64,000 nt of DNA from Litoreibacter halocynthiae. Lineage in GTDB: Bacteria > Pseudomonadota > Alphaproteobacteria > Rhodobacterales > Rhodobacteraceae. Positions 30,696-39,482 of this stretch are shown here, in pieces; position 1 is the stretch's first letter, and every line of letters starts with the position of its first letter. A program made the position numbers and the translations under genes. The notes under the pieces were generated by a model that ran no database searches, was not told the origin of the DNA, and worked only from the letters and a program-made list of their open reading frames with translations. The DNA lies in contig NZ_SOBH01000001.1 in assembly GCF_004365635.1 (NCBI RefSeq), positions 930,001-994,000 of the forward strand, written 5' to 3'.

Positions 30696-33452
30696 TTAGC
30701 TCTCGTCGGTTGTGGCCTCTGGGGCCTCATCCGCGTCGCTGTCTTCGTCACCCTGATCAGCGATGTAGGCGACGGAGACGACCTCTTCGCCCTTGCCAGT
30801 ATCGAAGACCTTCACACCACCCGCAGAGCGGGAGCGGAACGAAATACCGTCAACAGGACAGCGGATCGACTGGCCTTTAGAGGTGGCCAGCATGATCTGG
30901 TCACCCATCTCGACGGGGAAGGAGGCAATGATCTCACCGCCGCGCATCGCCTTGTCCATGGCTGTAACGCCCATACCGCCGCGACCACGTACAGGGTAGT
31001 CGTGAGACGAGCTTAGCTTACCTGCGCCGCCTTTGGTGATGGTCAAGATAAGATCCTCGTAAGCGGACATTTCGGCGTAGCGTTCTGGCGTGATGTCGCC
31101 TGCTGGCGCTTCTTCATCCTCCACTTCAGCATCATCAGACAAGCCCATGATTGCACGGCGCATTTTTAGATATGCAGTGCGCTCGGACGGGTCTGCCTCG
31201 AAGTGACGGATGACCGACATGGAAACAACTTTCTGGCCATCTTTCAGCCGGATGCCGCGTACACCTGTCGAGTTGCGCGACGAGAAGACCCGCACATCCG
31301 TCGACGAGAAGCGGATCGCACGGCCTGCATTAGTGATCAGCATGATGTCGTCGTTTTCGTCGCAGATGCGGGCGTTTACCAGTTCCACGCCCTCGGGCAG
31401 CTTCATCGCGATTTTACCGTTGCGCATGACGTTGGTGAAGTCCGACAGCGCGTTGCGGCGGATGTCACCTGCGGTCGTTGCAAACACGATCTGCAAATCG
31501 CCCCAGTCCGCCTCATCGCGGTCCACTGGCATGATGGCCGCGATGGACACACCGGTCGGGATCGGCAGAATGTTGACGATGGCCTTGCCCTTGGCGGTGC
31601 GGCCACCTTGCGGCAGGCGCCATGTCTTGAGTTTGTAGGCCATGCCGTCCGTGGTGAAGAACAGCAATTGCGTGTGTGTATTGGCCACGAACAATTGCGT
31701 GACCACGTCGTCATCTTTGGTGGCCATGCCGGACAGGCCCTTACCGCCGCGGCGCTGCGCACGGAATTCGGCCAGTGGGGTGCGCTTGATCCAGCCCGAT
31801 TGGGTGATCGTGACGACCATGTCCTCTTTCTCAATCAGGTCTTCGTCTTCCATGTCACCGGACCAATCTACGATCTCGGTGCGGCGTGGAACGGCGAATT
31901 GCTCTTTGACCTCTTTCAGCTCGTCGCTGATGATCTCCATGATCCGCTCGCGAGAGCGCAGGATGGCGAGGTATTCGGTGATCTTCTTGGCCAGTTCTTC
32001 CAGCTCGTCCGTGACTTCCTTGACGCCGATCTGCGTCAGGCGTTGCAAACGCAGCTCCAGAATGGCGCGGGCTTGGGTTTCCGACAGATGGTAGGTGCCG
32101 TCGTCGTTGACGGTGTGGGTCGGGTCGTCGATCAGGCGAATATACTGCGCGATGTCAGCCGCTGGCCACGCGCGGGTCATCAGGCGCGTGCGGGCCTCGG
32201 CGGCATCGGCAGACGTTCGGATGGTCGCGACGATCTCGTCGATATTGGTGACGGCAACGGCCAGACCACACAGGATATGGCTGCGTTCACGGGCTTTGCG
32301 CAGCTCGAATGCGGTGCGGCGGGCGACGACCTCTTCACGGAAAGCTACGAAATTGGTCAGGAACGTGCGCAGAGTCAGTTGCTCGGGCTTGCCGCCGTTC
32401 AGTGCCAGCATGTTGCACGCGAAAGAGGTTTGCATCGGCGTAAAACGGAACAACTGATTCAGCACAACCTCGGCAGTCGCATCGCGTTTCAGTTCCACCA
32501 CGACACGCACGCCCACGCGGTCGGATTCGTCTTGGACGTGGCTGATGCCTTCGATCTTCTTGTCACGGGCGGTTTCGGCGATCCGCTCGATCATCGTCGC
32601 TTTGTTCACCTGATACGGGATCTCGGTGATGATGATGGCAAAGCGGTCTTTGCGGATTTCTTCCACATGGGTTTTGGAACGCACGATGACGGAGCCGCGA
32701 CCCTCGGTATAAGCCTTGATTGCGCCCGAGCGACCAAGAATGATGCCACCGGTCGGGAAGTCGGGGGCAGGGACGTATTCCATCAGTTGATGCTCGTCCA
32801 GATCGGGGCTTTCAATCAGTGCCAGCGTTGCATCAATCACTTCGCCCAGGTTGTGCGGCGGAATGTTGGTCGCCATACCAACGGCAATACCGCCCGCGCC
32901 GTTAACCAGCATGTTGGGGAAACGCGCCGGAAGAACGGTCGGCTCACGGTCCTTGCCGTCGTAGTTGTCTTGAAAATCGACGGTGTCTTTTTCAATGTCA
33001 GCGAGCAGAGAGCCCGCAGGCTTGTCCATGCGCACCTCGGTGTAACGCATCGCTGCAGGGTTATCGCCATCCATGGACCCGAAGTTGCCTTGACCATCCA
33101 GAAGCGGCAGCGACATGGAGAAATCTTGTGCCATCCGCACAAGCGCGTCGTAGATCGCGCTGTCTCCGTGCGGGTGGTATTTACCCATGACGTCGCCCAC
33201 GGGGCGGGCCGACTTTTTGTAGGATTTGTCATGCGTATTGCCGGTTTCGTGCATGGCGTAGAGGATGCGGCGGTGGACCGGCTTCAGGCCGTCACGCAGG
33301 TCGGGAATCGCGCGCGAGATAATTACACTCATCGCGTATTCGAGGAACGAGGTCTTCATCTCGTCGGCGATGTTAATCTGCGGTCCGTCGTGATGCATCC
33401 GCTGCGGCGTGTTTTCTTCTTCGTTTTCAGGGGTTTCCGGCGTGTCGTTCAC
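30696..33452 (-). CDS. gyrA: DNA gyrase subunit A
   Basis: This type II topoisomerase subunit introduces negative supercoils together with GyrB. The region around [15 protein letters not shown] keeps the serine and aspartate that, when changed in other bacteria, give quinolone resistance. The catalytic tyrosine lies in MRYTEVRM. The GyrA box QRRGGKG is intact, followed by the beta-pinwheel C-terminal domain and an acidic tail. I use the GTG at 33452 (918 residues); a TTG at 33485 would add 11 residues. The gene stands alone with its own terminator. Confidence 0.97.
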   Translation of the reverse strand: MNDTPETPENEEENTPQRMHHDGPQINIADEMKTSFLEYAMSVIISRAIPDLRDGLKPVHRRILYAMHETGNTHDKSYKKSARPVGDVMGKYHPHGDSAIYDALVRMAQDFSMSLPLLDGQGNFGSMDGDNPAAMRYTEVRMDKPAGSLLADIEKDTVDFQDNYDGKDREPTVLPARFPNMLVNGAGGIAVGMATNIPPHNLGEVIDATLALIESPDLDEHQLMEYVPAPDFPTGGIILGRSGAIKAYTEGRGSVIVRSKTHVEEIRKDRFAIIITEIPYQVNKATMIERIAETARDKKIEGISHVQDESDRVGVRVVVELKRDATAEVVLNQLFRFTPMQTSFACNMLALNGGKPEQLTLRTFLTNFVAFREEVVARRTAFELRKARERSHILCGLAVAVTNIDEIVATIRTSADAAEARTRLMTRAWPAADIAQYIRLIDDPTHTVNDDGTYHLSETQARAILELRLQRLTQIGVKEVTDELEELAKKITEYLAILRSRERIMEIISDELKEVKEQFAVPRRTEIVDWSGDMEDEDLIEKEDMVVTITQSGWIKRTPLAEFRAQRRGGKGLSGMATKDDDVVTQLFVANTHTQLLFFTTDGMAYKLKTWRLPQGGRTAKGKAIVNILPIPTGVSIAAIMPVDRDEADWGDLQIVFATTAGDIRRNALSDFTNVMRNGKIAMKLPEGVELVNARICDENDDIMLITNAGRAIRFSSTDVRVFSSRNSTGVRGIRLKDGQKVVSMSVIRHFEADPSERTAYLKMRRAIMGLSDDAEVEDEEAPAGDITPERYAEMSAYEDLILTITKGGAGKLSSSHDYPVRGRGGMGVTAMDKAMRGGEIIASFPVEMGDQIMLATSKGQSIRCPVDGISFRSRSAGGVKVFDTGKGEEVVSVAYIADQGDEDSDADEAPEATTDES

Positions 33453-33585
33453 GTTGCGTCCGATCTCGTGTTGGAAGCGCCTCAAGGCGTCTATATCTAG
33501 TTGTCGGCACTATAGACCAACCTAGGTTTAGGGTGCAATGGGGGTGGCCCGAATGAGCCTTGTGCATGTTTCGGGAACGTTAAGT

Positions 33586-34059
33586 TCAGGCCGATCTACG
33601 CGCCGCGACGATCCAAAGCCCTGCCAAAAACAACGAAATGATTGCATTCCAGCCCGCCATCGAAATGCCAGCCAAAGCCCACGGGATTTCGTCACACCGC
33701 ACCAAGGGGGCTGCCATGATTTGTTCCAGCAGTTGCTCTGGCGTCAAATTGGAAATGTCGCCGGATGTGCAGGTGGACGGGCCGTTCCACCACTTCTGCT
33801 CGACGCCTGCGTGATACACCCCGATCAGGCCCGTCGTTGCGGCTGCCAAGGCCCCCAGCAAGGCCAGCAAGGCCAGCAAGCGATTTGGAATTACCAAAAA
33901 TGCAATGCCGATGACGAAGGCGAAAGCATGAGGCCAGCGTTGCCACAGACACATCTCGCAAGGTGGGTAACCGGCAATCTGAAACAGAAACGCCCCACCT
34001 AAAAGCAGCACCGAGCCACCAGCGGCCGTGGTTACAATCTGTGCACGTGTCATGCTCAT
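33586..34059 (-). CDS. dsbB: Disulfide bond formation protein B family
   Basis: A 157-residue inner-membrane protein with four hydrophobic helices. The first periplasmic cysteine pair is PPCEMCLWQRW, and the second pair is the cysteines in STCTSGD and LVRCDE. DsbB passes electrons from DsbA to quinone. The ATG at 34059 overlaps the stop codon of the upstream YqaA-like gene (ATGA), so the two are translated together. The longer open frame to 34251 is a shadow of that gene. Confidence 0.93.
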   Translation of the reverse strand: MSMTRAQIVTTAAGGSVLLLGGAFLFQIAGYPPCEMCLWQRWPHAFAFVIGIAFLVIPNRLLALLALLGALAAATTGLIGVYHAGVEQKWWNGPSTCTSGDISNLTPEQLLEQIMAAPLVRCDEIPWALAGISMAGWNAIISLFLAGLWIVAARRSA

Positions 34060-34631
34060 ATAAATTTTACCAGAGTAAAGCCGCCCAACAGGACGACAAG
34101 AAAAAGTGTGAGGGCCAACCCCAGCCTCCTCTCGATAAAGTCGCGAATGGGGTCGCCAAATTTCCAAAGCAGGCCGGCGACGAGAAAGAAGCGACCGCCA
34201 CGGGCGATGATGGAGGTAACAAGGAACGTGCCCAAAGGCATCCCGGTCCACCCTGACATTATCGTGATGACCTTATAGGGAAACGGGGTCAGCCCCGCGA
34301 TAAGGACGGGCCAGAACCCCATATCGTTAAAGCGGGCGTTGAATTCCAACGCGGTGTCACCTTTTCCGAGCGCTTCGAGAATTGGGCGTCCGACTTGCTC
34401 GAAGGCGAGCGCTCCGATCGCATATCCCAATAGCCCGCCGGTGACCGAAGCCGCCATTGCGATGCCCGCGATTAGGAACGCTTTGTTCGGGCGCGCGATA
34501 ATCATCGGGATCATCAGGATATCAGGGGGGATAGGGAAGAACGAGCTTTCCGCGAAGGCCACGACGACAAGCGCCCACATAGCGTATGGATGATCCGCCA
34601 AGGACAGAGTCCAGTGATATAGTCGCTTCAT
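34056..34631 (-). CDS. YqaA/DedA-like inner-membrane protein
   Basis: A 191-residue membrane protein of the SNARE-associated/VTT (DedA) superfamily, with several hydrophobic helices. The re-entrant motif AFAESSFFPIPPDILMIPM and the later TPFPYKVITIMSGWTGMP are typical. Such proteins are linked to lipid scrambling, membrane energetics and envelope homeostasis. It is followed by dsbB with a 4-bp overlap. The start at 34631 gives the usual family length, and the longer open frame overlaps the divergent peptidase gene. Confidence 0.88.
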   Translation of the reverse strand: MKRLYHWTLSLADHPYAMWALVVVAFAESSFFPIPPDILMIPMIIARPNKAFLIAGIAMAASVTGGLLGYAIGALAFEQVGRPILEALGKGDTALEFNARFNDMGFWPVLIAGLTPFPYKVITIMSGWTGMPLGTFLVTSIIARGGRFFLVAGLLWKFGDPIRDFIERRLGLALTLFLVVLLGGFTLVKFI

Positions 34632-34751
34632 TTCAAGTCCTGCTTCGCCTCTAAAGCGCCCGCTTATAAATGCGCGCTGCCAAAGGGTAGTTTGCCTTCG
34701 TTCCACCATGGCCCTAGAAAGATGCCAAGTCCAGTAATGAGGAGCGCTAAA

Positions 34752-35612
34752 ATGCGTTGGAAAGGTCGGCGGAGCAGCCGCAACATTGAAGACCGCCGTA
34801 TGCAATCCGGCATGGGGCGTGGCGGCAAAGCCGGCGGCATTGGTGGTGTCGGCATCATCGCGGTGCTGGTGATCGGATATTTCCTCGGCGTCGATGTCAC
34901 GCCACTGCTGCAAAGTTCAGGTGGCGGACAGGTTGCGTCTCAGGGTGGAGAAATAACCGAAGCCGACAAACAGGCGGGTGAATTCGTATCGGTCGTATTG
35001 GGCGACACTGAAGAAGTCTGGGCCGAGATTTTTAATGATCAGGTTGGGCGCCCGTATAAGCCCGCAACGCTGGTTCTGTTCAAAGGCGGGACGCAAAGCC
35101 CCTGTGGTGGCGCATCCGGCGCATCGGGGCCGTTCTACTGCCCCGCAGACAAGAAAGCCTATCTTGACACTGAATTCTTCACGACCTTGTCGCGCCGCAT
35201 GGGCGCATCGGGTGACTTTGCCGCCGCCTATGTGGTGGCCCACGAGATTGCCCACCATGTTCAAAACGAGCTGGGCATTCTGGGGCAAGCCAACAAAATC
35301 CGCCAACAAGTGAGCCAGGCCGAGAGCAACGCCATTTCGGTGCGTATCGAGCTGCAGGCCGATTGCCTTTCAGGCGTTTGGGCGCGCTATGCTCAAGCGC
35401 GGTTCAACTCGCTTGAAAAAGGTGACCTGAAAGAGGCCATCAATGCAGCCAAGCAGATCGGTGATGATACGTTGCAGCGTAACGCAGGCCGCAGACCAAA
35501 CCCGCACAGCTTCACGCATGGCACGTCAGAGCAGCGCCAGCGCTGGTTCACCACGGGCTACGAGAAGGCGACGGTGCAAAGCTGCGACACCTTCAGCACC
35601 GACCGTCTATAA
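34752..35612 (+). CDS. Neutral zinc metallopeptidase, YpfJ family
   Basis: A 286-residue protein with a basic start carrying the family pattern MRWKGRRSSRNIEDRR, one membrane anchor (GGVGIIAVLVIGYFLG), and a periplasmic domain with the zinc motif VVAHEIAHHVQ (near residue 165) and the third ligand region RIELQADCLSGVWA. YpfJ-type proteins are predicted metallopeptidases of unknown substrate. AGGAG at 34739-34743 fixes the start. It is divergent from the yqaA-dsbB operon. Confidence 0.9.
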   Translation: MRWKGRRSSRNIEDRRMQSGMGRGGKAGGIGGVGIIAVLVIGYFLGVDVTPLLQSSGGGQVASQGGEITEADKQAGEFVSVVLGDTEEVWAEIFNDQVGRPYKPATLVLFKGGTQSPCGGASGASGPFYCPADKKAYLDTEFFTTLSRRMGASGDFAAAYVVAHEIAHHVQNELGILGQANKIRQQVSQAESNAISVRIELQADCLSGVWARYAQARFNSLEKGDLKEAINAAKQIGDDTLQRNAGRRPNPHSFTHGTSEQRQRWFTTGYEKATVQSCDTFSTDRL

Positions 35613-35737
35613 CGCAAGGGATTGGCGTCATCGCGCAAATCAACAATCCTATGTCGCATCGTGACCTCTTCGGGTTGAAAATTCCCCTTAGCTCCGCGCA
35701 TACCGCACGCAGTCTTGTGCAGGTGTAAGAGGAACGC

Positions 35738-36322
35738 ATGGCTCTAGCCGCAGAATTCGAAACCCGCGTGGGACGCGTGCTTGAGGCCTTATGCCGTCTG
35801 TTGGCGGTTGTCGGCGGGCTGGTGCTTGTCGGCGCAGCCTTGGTGACCGTCGTCTCCGTTATCGGGCGGTTTTTCCTGTTTGCGGGGTTAGGACCCGTCA
35901 GGGGGGATTTCGAGTTGGTCGAAACCGCCTGCGCGATCGCAATTTTTGCATTTCTACCGTGGTGCCAGTTAAACCGAGGTCACGTTACGGTCGACGTCTT
36001 GGTTGACCGGATGCCCGCGCGGGCGAAGGCCGTATTCGGCTTGATTGGTGATCTGGCCGTTGCTGTGGTCGCGGGACTGATACTCTGGCGGCTCTATTTG
36101 GGGTTTGCGGAGAAATTCCCATATGGATCAGAGGCGTTTCGCACCGCATTCGGCATGGGAGCCAAACCCTACTACCCCGAAACAACCTATGAATTGCAGC
36201 TGCCCGTCTGGATCCCCTTCGGGCTCTCGACAATCGGGGCCGCGTTGTTCTTTGTCGTCAGCCTTTACACCGTGTGGCGGGCATTGAACTGGGTTCTGAC
36301 CGGTAGGGAAACCGCGAAATGA
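35738..36322 (+). CDS. TRAP transporter small permease, DctQ family
   Basis: A 194-residue protein with four hydrophobic helices and the conserved loop PWCQLNRGHVTVDVLVDRM. It is preceded by AGAGGAACGC. It is the first gene of a two-gene unit; its stop overlaps the start of the large permease (ATGA). No substrate-binding protein gene lies beside the pair. Confidence 0.92.
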   Translation: MALAAEFETRVGRVLEALCRLLAVVGGLVLVGAALVTVVSVIGRFFLFAGLGPVRGDFELVETACAIAIFAFLPWCQLNRGHVTVDVLVDRMPARAKAVFGLIGDLAVAVVAGLILWRLYLGFAEKFPYGSEAFRTAFGMGAKPYYPETTYELQLPVWIPFGLSTIGAALFFVVSLYTVWRALNWVLTGRETAK

Positions 36323-37671
36323 GCGGCTTGGAACTGGCCCTGTCCGGCTTCGGCCTCATGCTTGTGGGGATATTCCTGCGCATTCCCATCGGTGTTGCGA
36401 TGTTCGCGACCGGCTTTCTTGGGACGTGGGTGGTGTTGGGGCGACCCTCCGCCACGCTCAGCCAGATGAAAACCTTAACCTACGACACGTTTTCCAGCTA
36501 CTCGCTGACCATCGTGCCGCTGTTTTTATTGATGGGACAGTTCGCCACCAAGTCGGGCATGAGTTCTGCCTTGTTTAACGCAGCTTCCGACTGGCTGGGA
36601 CACCGGAAGGGCGGGGTGGCCATGGCGGCTGTCGGGGCCTGTGCGGGGTTCGGGGCCGTCTGCGGTTCGTCCTTGGCCACGGCGAGCACGATGGGCCATG
36701 TCGCGCTGCCTGAAATGCGCAAGCGAGGTTATTCTGATGCGTTAAGCACAGGCGTATTGGCCGCCGGAGGCACGCTAGGCATTCTGATCCCACCGTCGAT
36801 AATTCTGGTGATCTACGCCATCCTGACAGAGCAGAACATTGTGAAAATGTTCATCGGCGCGCTGATCCCGGGTATTCTTGCGGCCCTCGGCTATATGCTA
36901 ACTGTTGCCATCTATGTGCGGGTGAAACCCGGCTCTGGCCCTGTGGCAGAGCGTAAACCGATCAAGGCGCGGTTTCGTACACTGATCAAGGTATGGCCCG
37001 TTGTGCTGATCTTTGTGCTCGTCATGGGGGGAATTGCGGCGGACTGGAATTGGTTCAAGCCTGGGGTTCAGGCCCTGTTCACACCAACGGAAGGGGCCGC
37101 TGTCGGCGCGGTCGCGACCGGTCTATATGGCATCGCCACACGCGGCCTGGATTGGGATGGTTTCAAAGCCTCCATTCTGGAGACGGCACAATCCTCGGCG
37201 ATGATCTTCCTGATCATCTTCGGCGCACAGGTGTTCAACTCGTTTCTTGCCTTCACTCAAGCCCCGCAAGCGATGGCCGAGTGGGTCTCAGTGCAGGGCT
37301 TCGCGCCTATGACGGTGCTGATTGCGATGCTGCTATGTTACCTGATCTTCGGCTGTGTCATGGACAGCCTGTCGATGATTTTGCTGACCATCCCGATTTT
37401 CTTCCCGATCATCGAGTCGCTGGACTTCGGAATGGGGGCAGAGCAAACGGCGATCTGGTTCGGGATACTTGCGCTGATCGTTGTTGAGGTGGGGTTGATC
37501 ACGCCTCCGGTGGGGATGAACCTGTTCATCATCAATCAAGTGGGCAGGGACATTCCGATTTCGCAGACTTATCGCGGCGTTTTGCCGTTCGTTGCGTCGG
37601 ATTTGGTGCGGGTCGTCGTGCTGGTAGCGTTCCCCGGCCTCACATTGTGGCTGGTCGGGGTGATGTTCTAG
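36319..37671 (+). CDS. TRAP transporter large permease, DctM family
   Basis: A 450-residue multi-pass permease with the typical stretches FGAVCGSSLATASTMG, GGTLGILIPPSIILVIYAIL, LIFGCVMDSLSMILLTIPIF and VGLITPPVGMNLFIINQV. It works with the small permease upstream. A normal TRAP operon also contains a DctP receptor; none precedes or follows here, so either the receptor is encoded elsewhere or the pair shares one. Its 3' end overlaps the convergent glutathione peroxidase gene by 4 bp. Confidence 0.93.
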   Translation: MSGLELALSGFGLMLVGIFLRIPIGVAMFATGFLGTWVVLGRPSATLSQMKTLTYDTFSSYSLTIVPLFLLMGQFATKSGMSSALFNAASDWLGHRKGGVAMAAVGACAGFGAVCGSSLATASTMGHVALPEMRKRGYSDALSTGVLAAGGTLGILIPPSIILVIYAILTEQNIVKMFIGALIPGILAALGYMLTVAIYVRVKPGSGPVAERKPIKARFRTLIKVWPVVLIFVLVMGGIAADWNWFKPGVQALFTPTEGAAVGAVATGLYGIATRGLDWDGFKASILETAQSSAMIFLIIFGAQVFNSFLAFTQAPQAMAEWVSVQGFAPMTVLIAMLLCYLIFGCVMDSLSMILLTIPIFFPIIESLDFGMGAEQTAIWFGILALIVVEVGLITPPVGMNLFIINQVGRDIPISQTYRGVLPFVASDLVRVVVLVAFPGLTLWLVGVMF

Positions 37672-38186
37672 GAGCCGGAGAGCAAAGCGTCAATCTGGCT
37701 GCGAATGCTGCGCCCCATCGGATTAGCGCCAGAGCCGAATGTCGCGACGACTTTGCCTGATCCGTCCAGAAGTACTTTGTTGAAGTTCCAGCGTGGAGTG
37801 AAACCGGTCTGGGCTTTAACGTCCTTGTAAAACGGGTGCGCCTGCGCGCCGCGGACATGTGTGACGTGGGTCATTGGCAGATCCAGCGCAAAATTAACTG
37901 CACAGAATTCTTTCACCTCTTCAGAGCTTGCGAGTTCCTGCTTGAAATCGTCCGAGGGGACCGCAAGGACGATCAGCCCCTTCGCTTTGTAGGTGTCATA
38001 GAGTGCTTGAAGATCGTCATATTGCTTGGTGAACGCACACAGGGATGCCGTATTCGCGACCAGCACCGGGCGACCTGTCCAGTCATCAAGGTCGATCTCA
38101 CCGCCATCAATGTTCGGGAATGTAAACGCCAGTACTGCGCCTGTTTGCAACATTAGGGCAGCGGCGAAGCTGAGTAGGGTGCGCAT
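37668..38186 (-). CDS. Exported glutathione peroxidase-like protein
   Basis: A 172-residue thiol peroxidase with an N-terminal signal peptide (MRTLLSFAAALMLQTGAVLA), so it acts in the periplasm. The active-site cysteine is in NTASLCAFTKQYDDL and the family tryptophan-asparagine in RWNFNKVLLD. Bacterial members generally use cysteine and often thioredoxin rather than glutathione. The start at 38186 has CAGGAG just upstream. It lies next to tRNA-Leu on the opposite strand. Confidence 0.9.
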   Translation of the reverse strand: MRTLLSFAAALMLQTGAVLAFTFPNIDGGEIDLDDWTGRPVLVANTASLCAFTKQYDDLQALYDTYKAKGLIVLAVPSDDFKQELASSEEVKEFCAVNFALDLPMTHVTHVRGAQAHPFYKDVKAQTGFTPRWNFNKVLLDGSGKVVATFGSGANPMGRSIRSQIDALLSGS

Positions 38187-38343
38187 GGTCGTGTCTCCTG
38201 TTTCTACCGTTATAGGTAGGTCGCAGAATAGAAGTATCAAAAACGACATGATAATGCGTTCCACGAATTGACGCGCCTGATCGCTTTGGCTACACCGCAC
38301 GCACCTCTGGTGGTGACTACCGCGCTGCCGAACGAGACAAGGG

Positions 38344-38427
38344 GCCCGAGTGGTGGAATGGTAGACACGACAGATTCAAAATCTGTTGCCGAGAGGCGTG
38401 TCGGTTCGAGTCCGACCTCGGGTACCA
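38344..38427 (+). tRNA. tRNA-Leu (anticodon CAA)
   Basis: An 84-nt class II tRNA with a long variable arm. Acceptor 5' GCCCGAG pairs with CTCGGGT (a G-U at the first pair), anticodon loop TTCAAAA gives CAA, T-loop GGTTCGAGTCC, discriminator A and encoded CCA. It reads UUG leucine codons. Confidence 0.95.
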
Positions 38428-39329
38428 ATTTTACCCAAAGAATGTGCAACTGCACTGGCCGTTGACTTATCCACAGGCTGGCAGAAATTCGCTGAAATTT
38501 AGTCGATCAACCAAATGATGTGCAAATTTTGCCAACTATATGGAGGGAATCAGGCTTGGCACGGATTTTGGAAACAGTTTGCTGCTCCAGATATTATTGT
38601 TTCTTACCTGGGAGTGATCGGGTGGAGATCGGTTCGGGTGCCGCTACGGCAATTTCAACGAATCTGATTCGAGAAATTGAGGAAATCGAACTATTACTAA
38701 ACAATGCGATGCAATCTGGCGTGATTGTCTCACCGTTTCATGGGGGGAAAAGGTGAGGGAAAGAAACCGTAAGTAGATCGAGAGGTATGGAAATCCTTAC
38801 CTTTGCGGATTCGGAATAGTTGCAAACGCCGAGTTTCTTTTTGATCAGGCGAATTGAAGGTAACCAATTGAAAATATTTTATAAAATTTCGCAATCATTC
38901 GTCGTTAAATGCGACGCAATTTGATAAGAAAACATCGGTTTCAGCGCGTAGATTCACCTTGAAACAATCTGTTTGGCTCGACGGTTCATTCCTGAAAAAG
39001 GACTTTTTTGTGTCCAAATCAAAACATTCTGCTTTTTGCCCGACTGTCTAATCGGTATCACAAACTACGCCCAACTGGGGGGTGAAGACATAGGCCACGG
39101 GGGCGGCCGCACGATGACGCATCTCTGCCAGATGCGAGGGACGTCGTGTGATCGCTTGCGTGGCGCGTTGGTTTACAACGGGCGCAGAACGTAATCCGTC
39201 ACCGACATTGGGCATTTAAGCCCAAACTACCCCCCTTGTTTAGGCACCGCGTCGATGTGTGGCCGCTGTTTTGGCGCCTTCACTCAGTCACGGGTGAGAT
39301 CGAAATGCACGATGCCAAGGGGATTATTC
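38428..39329. other. AT-rich intergenic region before the giant RTX gene
   Basis: About 900 bp without a convincing gene, visibly lower in GC than the rest. It holds one perfect DnaA-box sequence TTATCCACA (38467-38475) and a stem TTGGGC-ATTTAA-GCCCAA (39208-39225). A weak open frame of 44 codons from a GTG at 38622 (to 38756) has a mixed charged/hydrophobic composition, but I cannot support it as a gene. The region sits between a tRNA and a large surface-protein gene, so it could hold long-range regulatory sites for that gene or be the remnant of an integration at the tRNA. Confidence 0.5.
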
Positions 39330-39473
39330 ATGGCTGAAGCGATTGTACTGATGGGTGTTTTGACGGCGTTTGGCGCCGTTTTTTCCGTTGGGATGATTTC
39401 ACGCGTGCGCGCTAAAAAGTTTGTCGAATTCACGGGGTCGGTTGCGCATCGACCGATATCCGCGAAGTCATAG
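39330..39473 (+). CDS. 47-residue membrane peptide upstream of the giant RTX gene
   Basis: A short gene with AAGGGGA (39318-39324) before its ATG. The hydrophobic helix AIVLMGVLTAFGAVFSVGMI is followed by a basic tail RVRAKKF. It ends 9 bp before the giant gene, so both are probably on one transcript. I do not recognise a family; it could be a leader peptide or a small partner in secretion. Confidence 0.5.
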   Translation: MAEAIVLMGVLTAFGAVFSVGMISRVRAKKFVEFTGSVAHRPISAKS

Positions 39474-39482
39474 GAGACTAGA

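Noticed and set aside
31203-33500. A 765-codon plus-strand open frame opposite gyrA
   Set aside because: It is the mirror of a GC-rich conserved gene; the translation is His/Arg/Val-rich and without domain features.
38467-38475. Perfect DnaA box as a sign of a replication origin
   Set aside because: Only a single box was seen, with no dnaA, parAB or repABC gene nearby; one 9-mer is expected now and then by chance.
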